DNA of 10,919 bases from Asterionellopsis glacialis (taxonomy: Eukaryota > Bacillariophyta > Plagiogrammaphyceae > Rhaphoneidales > Asterionellopsidaceae), in assembly GCA_014885115.2 (NCBI GenBank), contig WKLE02002386.1, positions 1 through 10,919 of the forward strand, read 5' to 3'. The position numbers and the translations under genes were made by a program. The number at the start of each line of letters is the position of its first letter. Position 1 is the stretch's first letter. The notes beneath the pieces were generated by a model. The model was not told the DNA's origin. It made no database searches and saw only the letters and a list, made by a program, of their open reading frames with translations. Shown here in pieces: positions 6,285 through 10,919 of this stretch.

Positions 6285-7365
6285 TTACCTTCAGTCTCAG
6301 ATGTTTGCTGTGAAACGTGAAACAGGTACTGTACTTGGTGTCCGTATTAGACGTAAAAAGATTACTGTGTCTATTTTTTTCGATACTAAACTTCTTCAGA
6401 ATTGTACATATTAAAATATCAAATTAATAGGTACTGAGTGGTCTCAGATTTATTGACTACCACCCAATGTTGTTCTACTGATTATTATGTATCTCTATCT
6501 ACGATAGTAGCCCTACCGGTATTTGATGCGAAGTTATTAATAAATGATAGTGTGAATCTGACTACATAAATTTTCGCTATTACACGTCACAGAAATCTGT
6601 TCCTTTTTCATTATAGGACAAAGTACTGTGATTTCTTCGGCATTTCGTTGATGAAATATACTTAGCGGTTTATAGTCCATCGAGGAAGAATCAAAATGCC
6701 AAAAGTTATTTAACAAAAACAGAGAGTTTCCAATCTGGGCCTAAGTTGAAAGTGATATCGTTTCCAAAGCACTTATTAAAATGGCAATTACTTGCATCAG
6801 ATTTACGTCAATTCCGAAGGGTTGTTCAACTTCTCATTAATTCGTCAGCACTTACGTACTATGTTTTCTTCTAGACATTATTTAGGAACTGTTTTTACAA
6901 GATATACAATCATAGTACTCCATTACCTAAAGCATGTTTATTATGTGCTAATTGACTGGGCATCAGTTTTCTTCCTTTCTTCCGCCGACTGTAGTGATCG
7001 ATAAAATAAAAGCTGAACCGCAAAAACGCAGGAACGATATCTTGGTAAAGGGATATACAGTAGTCCTACGAACTATTTTATACCCTTTTTCATCTACTGG
7101 TATTATAAGAAGAGAAATAATTCTTTAAACATAGGAGAACTCTTCTACCACCACCTCTGCGCGTGGCAACTATCTAATCTGAGTGTCAACCCATTGAAGG
7201 CATCAGCCTCAACAGCGAAAGACTCCCGCCTGTGGAGCAACAGAGCGCCACTTTCGTTGAAGCATAGTTTCACTTGCTTACGCACCCCATCTTTATTTCT
7301 CCCCAAGAAGTAAAGCTAAAGCTGTTTCAGAAAATTTGCATTGGGAGTTGGGATCTTTTGATACT

Positions 7366-7389
7366 GTAATAATATTATATTAATATTAA
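7366..7389 (+). promoter_or_regulatory. AT-rich near-palindromic stretch upstream of the GAF-domain gene
   Basis: A 24-base run made almost only of A and T, with repeated TAATATTA words, lies 55-78 bases before the ATG at 7444. Its position and composition suit a core promoter or an easily melted region, but no canonical TATAAA is present. Confidence 0.25.
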
Positions 7390-7443
7390 GCGTATCCTTG
7401 TTTATTGAGAAACCAAGTTCAAATCGATTGCTGTTGAATCATC

Positions 7444-10400
7444 ATGATGCAACCGCGTTCCACAACGACGCCTCATCATCACCATCCGGGCGGATCTCCA
7501 CATCATCAAATCCATCCCGATGCTCATTCATCAAAGCCTCTTCAAATGGCTCCAATGTTGGCACCAAATAATGCACCACCGCGACCTTTAATGAGACCAA
7601 CCTTACCTCGACTTGGTGCTGTTGGCATACCACAAGCACCAATAAACAGCAGCACAACTACTAGCAACATGAACAGCTCATCACTTCATCAGCCTCATCA
7701 ATATCATCCTGCATCTCAGCCGAAGTTCCGGACGTGCAACACCCCTCCTGTCCCACAAATCTTGACACCACGAGGTGTACCAGTAGGCCCAGCCACAGTC
7801 CCGGGTACAAGAATTCCAAGTCAAATTCGAACAACCGCACCCACCATGAGTCGTCCTACTTCTTCTAGTCCTACCATTCGTTTGACTTCCAACAATCACA
7901 AACCACCACCATCATCATCACCACCCCCAGAAAAATCGCAACCAAAGAAGCAACCCAAACCGAAAGAAGAAAAGAAAGAACAAGCTGTAGTAGATTTGAC
8001 GGAAGATGATGAAATTGATACTTCAGAACAAGGTACTGGTACGGCTGCGTTTCCAACTCAACAACAGCAAGAAGAAACTGGAAAACAGCCCAGTAGTCCT
8101 CTTCATGTGTATGATATTTCGTCTTCACCAGGTTCAAGTCCCGTTCTTTCGAATAATAGTGACTCCGAACAGAAGAATCCTCGTTCCTCCACGCCGCAAG
8201 AACTTGACGACGATGATGATGAAGTAGTGATTGTTGGTACAACAGCACCAACTCCCAGTAGCAATGCCTCTACGCGTAGTGCAACTCCCACTACAACCAA
8301 TATTCCAAATTTACTCTTATCACCACTTACCACGTCGCCATCTATGGATCGTTCCGTGATAGAGATAACCGATGCACTTCCTCCTAGCACCATGATGTTG
8401 CCGATAACAATGACGACAGAGAAGGAAAATCCATACGACGAACAACTGAAAGATGATGCGGCGGCTAGTGTTGAAAAAATAACGAAGCAACAACCATATG
8501 TTCCAACAGTACCATTATCCGTACCTCAAGTAGCAAGCGCTGGTGCTACAATGTCTTGTACAAACTGTAGTACATCAACAGCTGTACACGAACCATTTCA
8601 TGTACCCCCTTCTACAACTGTAGGTGTACCCACACCAAATGGAGCCGGAACCTTACCAACGACAAACGAAGCAACAACCACCGTCGCATCCACCGACACT
8701 AGTTCGATTCCTGCTCCTACTTCGAAACGCAAGGACTCAATAACTATAGTGCAAGACATTGATAGTCTCATTGCAAATATTCCAATGACACCTCGTCCAT
8801 CCAAAATGAATCGATCCACTGAACTACTATCACCATTATTGAGTAGTAGGAGTGCCAAGGAAAACGCTTCTTCTTACAGTTTCAACGAGGAGGAGAAAGA
8901 GCAAGAAGTTCAAGACCATCATCAAGCAAATATAGATGAGAATGGCACCGACAAGACTACGAATGGCAAGGATGTGGATATGGATGACGATACAGATATT
9001 CTTTGTCAACAAATGAATGATTGGAAACCATTTGTAGACCGTGTAGCACATTACATGGAAGTTGAAAATATTCCATTTGATTACTTTGACGTGTGGGTAC
9101 CAGTAGCAGAAGAAGATGAACATACTGCTACGACTACATCTTCCGCAAGTATTGTAAACGAAGAAGATCCTTTATTGGAATACTTGGCACAAGAAATAAC
9201 GGAAGACGAACCGCAGGTGCATCCTGCGGCTGTTGATCATATTGATCATAATACAATTGCTGCTGTTGGTAGTGGTGACAATAACAAGGATGGTGCATCC
9301 GAGGATGATACACTCAAGGAATTGCAAAATTTGATTGTACAATATGGTTCCGAGTCATCCAGTACTAACTTGCGTTTGAAACATGTTGGTCATGCTACCA
9401 AGGGCAATACAGATTTATGTTCTATCTTCACCATGTACCATATGGAACAATTTGGTACGTACAGTGAAAAGTTTTCCTTTCCACCAGGAATTGGATTGCC
9501 TGGACGTGTCTTTGCATCTTCGGAACCCATGTGGGACGATTCCTTACAAACAGCACGATTCAATGACTTTCCAAGAACGGATGGTGCCAAGCGTCATGGT
9601 GTGAAGAAGGGTGTGGGCATCCCCTTGATGATGAACTTGACAGGTAGAACACAGCAATGCATCATTGCCATGTACACCACAGAAGATTTACCTAAAAGCG
9701 TGGATTTAGTACATAAATGTTATCATGAACTTCAAAAGTATACTAAAGGGACTGGTAGTGCACGTGATGGATTTATTAATTGGGGAATGGGAACCATAAC
9801 AGGGAACATGCAAGCACCACTTGCTTTACTACCAGCAGCAGTGACAACATCACCACCACGTTCTTCATCAACGATGTTGAAAGTATCTGCCGCAACACCT
9901 ACAGGGGTTGCAAGCAGTTGCAGTGTAACAGGAGCACCAGCACCACCATTGCCATCGCCCACACAAACTGGAGGTGATGCTGGTGGTGGCATTCTTCAAG
10001 ATGCAAGTATTCACAACAGCGCCATTTCCACCACTACGACGAAGGTCGAAGAAGACAAGATGCGCAAATATTGTTCTACTCTTCCGGATGATATTGAAGT
10101 CGAGATGGCAGCATTTCTGGGATTGCACATGCCTGCTGATACTACCAATATCTCACTGACAAAGAACATAATGGCTTTGCGATTCCTTCTCTTGCGAGCA
10201 CCATGTCGACGAACTGTATTAGAAAATGATAATTTGGAAGAACTTAAAAAGTTTTACAGTACAACGACAAAGGAGGAAATTAAGAACAACAACAGTAGTA
10301 ACCAGGGAAACAGCACTAACAATGACAACAACAATAGGGGTATGAGAATTACACAATCTCTTGTGGAAAAATGGGAATCGATTTGCGCAGTGCCACCACC

Positions 10401-10506
10401 AGTACAAGTGCAACATGGGAAAATGTCAATTGCACCAGAATCGGAGGGAACGACTCAAGCACCACCACCAACCATGGCATTTTCTCATGTGAATTGGGAT
10501 CCATAG
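7444..10506 (+). CDS. Large disordered protein with SIM-like cluster and a stramenopile GAF-like domain
   Basis: This 1020-residue protein is probably a nuclear regulator; no catalytic or classical DNA-binding domain (bZIP, Myb, HSF, RWP-RK) was seen. Residues 1-520 are disordered: a His-rich start (HHHH at 11-14), Pro/Ser/Thr tracts, a basic patch (KKQPKPKEEKK, 168-178) and about 16 SP/TP sites. Candidate SUMO-interacting motifs are VVDLTEDDE (182-190), VYDISSS (222-228), DDDDDEVVIV (255-264), VIEITD (305-310) and more weakly ITIV (433-436). KEN occurs at 327-329 and 472-474. A GAF-like domain spans about 526-770: DWKPFVDRVAHYMEVENIPFD leads to DVWVP (549-553), then HVGHATKG (647-654), FSFPPGIGLPGRVFASSEP (677-695), GAKRHGVKKGVGIPLM (714-729) and IAMYTTEDLP (741-750). 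An acidic insert of roughly 90 residues splits the domain after DVWVP. A Ser/Thr/Pro linker leads to a helical segment (882-940) and an Asn-rich tail. The GAF assignment rests on motif resemblance; ligand and partners are unknown. Confidence 0.85.
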   Translation: MMQPRSTTTPHHHHPGGSPHHQIHPDAHSSKPLQMAPMLAPNNAPPRPLMRPTLPRLGAVGIPQAPINSSTTTSNMNSSSLHQPHQYHPASQPKFRTCNTPPVPQILTPRGVPVGPATVPGTRIPSQIRTTAPTMSRPTSSSPTIRLTSNNHKPPPSSSPPPEKSQPKKQPKPKEEKKEQAVVDLTEDDEIDTSEQGTGTAAFPTQQQQEETGKQPSSPLHVYDISSSPGSSPVLSNNSDSEQKNPRSSTPQELDDDDDEVVIVGTTAPTPSSNASTRSATPTTTNIPNLLLSPLTTSPSMDRSVIEITDALPPSTMMLPITMTTEKENPYDEQLKDDAAASVEKITKQQPYVPTVPLSVPQVASAGATMSCTNCSTSTAVHEPFHVPPSTTVGVPTPNGAGTLPTTNEATTTVASTDTSSIPAPTSKRKDSITIVQDIDSLIANIPMTPRPSKMNRSTELLSPLLSSRSAKENASSYSFNEEEKEQEVQDHHQANIDENGTDKTTNGKDVDMDDDTDILCQQMNDWKPFVDRVAHYMEVENIPFDYFDVWVPVAEEDEHTATTTSSASIVNEEDPLLEYLAQEITEDEPQVHPAAVDHIDHNTIAAVGSGDNNKDGASEDDTLKELQNLIVQYGSESSSTNLRLKHVGHATKGNTDLCSIFTMYHMEQFGTYSEKFSFPPGIGLPGRVFASSEPMWDDSLQTARFNDFPRTDGAKRHGVKKGVGIPLMMNLTGRTQQCIIAMYTTEDLPKSVDLVHKCYHELQKYTKGTGSARDGFINWGMGTITGNMQAPLALLPAAVTTSPPRSSSTMLKVSAATPTGVASSCSVTGAPAPPLPSPTQTGGDAGGGILQDASIHNSAISTTTTKVEEDKMRKYCSTLPDDIEVEMAAFLGLHMPADTTNISLTKNIMALRFLLLRAPCRRTVLENDNLEELKKFYSTTTKEEIKNNNSSNQGNSTNNDNNNRGMRITQSLVEKWESICAVPPPVQVQHGKMSIAPESEGTTQAPPPTMAFSHVNWDP
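7987..8373 (+). other. Cluster of four candidate SUMO-interacting motifs
   Basis: Four hydrophobic cores next to acidic or phosphorylatable residues lie within 129 residues: VVDLTEDDE (bases 7987-8013), VYDISSS (8107-8127), DDDDDEVVIV (8206-8235) and VIEITD (8356-8373). The first matches the classical V/I-V/I-D-L-T core followed by acids, and the third has the reversed order with acids first. Tandem SIMs are known to bind poly-SUMO chains in SUMO-targeted ubiquitin ligases and scaffolds. No RING domain is present here. The function is inferred from motifs alone. Confidence 0.5.
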
Positions 10507-10919
10507 AAGAAAATCCATTGACAAAAAATAATACCGGGCATGGTATACTACGACACAGTTGCAGAGAGAGCAGGCCATCAGATAGTTAGTAATACAATGA
10601 AAAAGAGTGAAAAAGACCGAAAAGCGAAAAAATTGAAATCAAGAGGGTAAAGTACGAGTACAATATAATTATTTAGTTTGGGAACAAGTTCATAGTGATA
10701 GAAATAATGTGTATTTAAAAAGAGAATAACGGGAGAACAACTGGAATTCATAAACATTCGTGCGTGTGGCGTGTGTGTGCACTTTGTACAACTGACTTAG
10801 AGTTAAATGCTCACAAAAAGCATCTCTCACCTTAAAAAAAATACTGTATTATACACAGGCTGCCTCTCTTTCTATTCCACGATATTGTTTCAACAAGAAT
10901 TAAGACCAGGTACATGTGC
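10507..10919. other. 3' flank of the GAF-domain gene
   Basis: No coding region is supported. A purine-rich, A-tract segment runs from about 10597 to 10648, and a weak hairpin (ATGCT with AGCAT) lies near 10807-10823. No canonical AATAAA is obvious downstream of the stop, consistent with loose poly(A) signals in algae. A reverse-complement copy of GTACCTGGT lies at 10905-10913, close to the window edge. Confidence 0.4.

Larger units (their letters stand above)
5576..7443. other. 1.87-kb divergent spacer between MenA and the GAF-domain gene
   Basis: No gene with recognisable homology was found on either strand. Frames at 5805-6086 (+, 93 codons), 5630-5947 (-, 105 codons) and 6792-7004 (+, 70 codons) are compositionally unconvincing. 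The 5630-5947 frame is in phase with MenA, separated by one TAG, and could hide a first exon. The spacer must contain two divergent promoters. It includes an inverted-repeat structure at 6090-6211, the palindrome at 6160-6177, two copies of TACCTGGTACC, and a very AT-rich stretch at 7366-7389 shortly before the next gene. Confidence 0.5.

Noticed and set aside
7474..7509. His-rich start of the GAF-domain protein as a metal-binding site
   Set aside because: The His residues are scattered with Pro and Gly in low-complexity sequence and no Cys/His metal-site spacing is present.
7871..8251. 126-codon minus-strand frame within the GAF-domain gene
   Set aside because: It is antisense to low-complexity coding sequence, where Ser/Pro/Thr codons rarely create stops on the other strand.

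Overview
The window looks like nuclear DNA of a photosynthetic stramenopile, most likely a diatom. Four long open reading frames each run without an intron and sit in AT-rich, gene-poor spacers. They include a MenA-type quinone prenyltransferase, a protein built of helicase-associated (HA) repeats as is common in diatoms, and a large protein with the divergent GAF-like domain (core around GIGLPGRV) that I associate with stramenopile regulatory proteins. The species cannot be named from the sequence. No rRNA, tRNA, CRISPR array or complete transposon was seen.

Layout. 1-472: 5' flank of gene 1, with an 11-bp inverted repeat and a TATA-like box. 473-1798 (+): NAD(P)H-hydrate epimerase (NAXE/AIBP, YjeF-N family), with a basic presequence and three C-terminal copies of an SWE-Q-Y--Y--EKE motif. 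1799-2086: short convergent 3' spacer. 2087-3190 (-): four-repeat HA-domain protein. 3191-4252: AT-rich spacer with clustered short repeats and a perfect 9-bp-arm hairpin. 4253-5575 (-): MenA, 1,4-dihydroxy-2-naphthoate prenyltransferase of phylloquinone/menaquinone synthesis. 5576-7443: 1.87-kb divergent spacer containing a MITE-like inverted-repeat structure around a TATA-bearing palindrome. 7444-10506 (+): 1020-residue protein, disordered and S/T-P rich at its N-terminus, with a cluster of candidate SUMO-interacting motifs, two KEN motifs, a GAF-like domain and a conserved-looking C-terminal helical segment. 10507-10919: 3' flank.

The genes do not form an operon, and nothing shows that they act in one pathway. 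Gene 1 (repair of damaged NAD(P)H) and MenA (the photosystem I quinone) are metabolic. The other two are probably nuclear and regulatory or DNA-binding. The most interesting points are the SIM/KEN/SP-TP-rich architecture attached to a GAF-like sensor domain, the triplicated tail of the epimerase, a possible 10-residue duplication in a conserved MenA loop, and the unresolved targeting of MenA.
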